This document shows positions 63,926-64,000 of a stretch of DNA of 64,000 bases, piece by piece (within the stretch, counting starts at the first letter, position 1; every line of letters starts with the position of its first letter). Below the pieces are notes generated by a model. That model was not told the DNA's origin. It saw only the letters and a program-made list of their open reading frames with translations, and did no database searches. The DNA is from Streptomyces sp. CA-210063 (GTDB lineage: Bacteria > Actinomycetota > Actinomycetes > Streptomycetales > Streptomycetaceae). The stretch covers positions 5,208,001 to 5,272,000 of the forward strand of contig NZ_CP102512.1 of NCBI RefSeq assembly GCF_024612015.1, read 5' to 3'. The position numbers and the translations under genes are program-made.

Positions 63926-64000
63926 GACGTGCCGCCGATCCGCGCGAGGCGGTACTCGCCCCAGAGTTCCCGTCCGTCCGTGCAGCCGTCCTGCGCCTTG
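63922..64000 (-). CDS. Partial gene, paralogue of the 67-residue protein at 9551
   Basis: Only the last 25 residues lie in the window: KAQDGCTDGRELWGEYRLAR and IGGTS. The C-terminus of the protein at 9551-9754 reads KAQDGCETGRELWGTYRLAR. The N-terminus is beyond the right edge. Confidence 0.7.
   Translation of the reverse strand, partial: KAQDGCTDGRELWGEYRLARIGGTS

Overview
High-GC actinobacterial DNA with the codon bias, GTG/TTG starts, Tat and lipobox signals and gene families of a Streptomyces chromosome. A TTA (bldA-type) codon, a sortase-E-like LAETG substrate, SigE-family sigma factors, a DUF3515-like protein and a GH2/GH27/GH43 enzyme set all fit. The window looks like an accessory, secretion-rich part of the chromosome: about one third of the genes encode exported or lipid-anchored proteins, and coding and non-coding DNA both carry many minisatellites.

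Layout. 1-4.6 kb: secreted serine hydrolase (cut by the window edge), secreted metalloprotease, methyltransferase, divergent Lrp/AsnC regulator, DMT permease. 4.7-15.2 kb: Tat-exported GH2 beta-galactosidase with an inserted LamG domain; a small accessory island (decayed gene, a 129-bp MITE-like element with 17-bp inverted ends and 11-bp flanking direct repeats, coupled mini-genes, an HPr-kinase-like protein, an orphan gene 3' end); then a translationally coupled GH27 alpha-galactosidase/GH43 arabinosidase pair. 15.5-22.6 kb: secreted proteins, a tRNA-Gly(UCC)-like gene with a U54-G55-C56 T loop followed by a perfect 18-bp hairpin, hydrolase/MerR pair, lipoproteins, an LAETG wall protein, and a CooC-like ATPase behind a Zur-like box. 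23-33.6 kb: PAS-GAF-PP2C-HATPase regulator, SdrD-like surface protein, methyltransferase, LuxR-type regulator, DUF3515-like protein, TlpA-like lipoprotein.

33.8-38.2 kb holds two ECF sigma factor/membrane partner modules. One partner has an extracellular YkuD-like domain without catalytic His/Cys. The other shares its extracellular domain with a neighbouring secreted protein. A lipoprotein made only of an L,D-transpeptidase Ig domain lies between them, so the cluster looks like an envelope-sensing block. 38.3-42.9 kb: a zinc-regulon-type permease pair, XRE-TPR regulator, a 32-aa peptide gene, a Uma2 nuclease and a cold-shock-like protein. 43-50.2 kb: secreted proteins including an NLP (necrosis-inducing) family member and two tandem YncE/Ig paralogues sharing a near-identical 128-bp tract; a second copy of the hairpin element lies between the paralogues.

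50.4-61 kb: a two-component system whose regulator and kinase genes are separated by a minisatellite, a protein carrying an in-frame copy of a dispersed repeat, a PP2C phosphatase, membrane proteins, and a MocR/PdxR regulator divergent from an alpha/beta hydrolase across a direct-repeat operator. 61.6-64 kb: an ice-binding-like protein whose TTPPAT repeat tail is out of frame twice, and a mini-gene cassette paralogous to the one at 9.5 kb, cut by the window edge.

All family assignments come from reading motifs; no database search was run.
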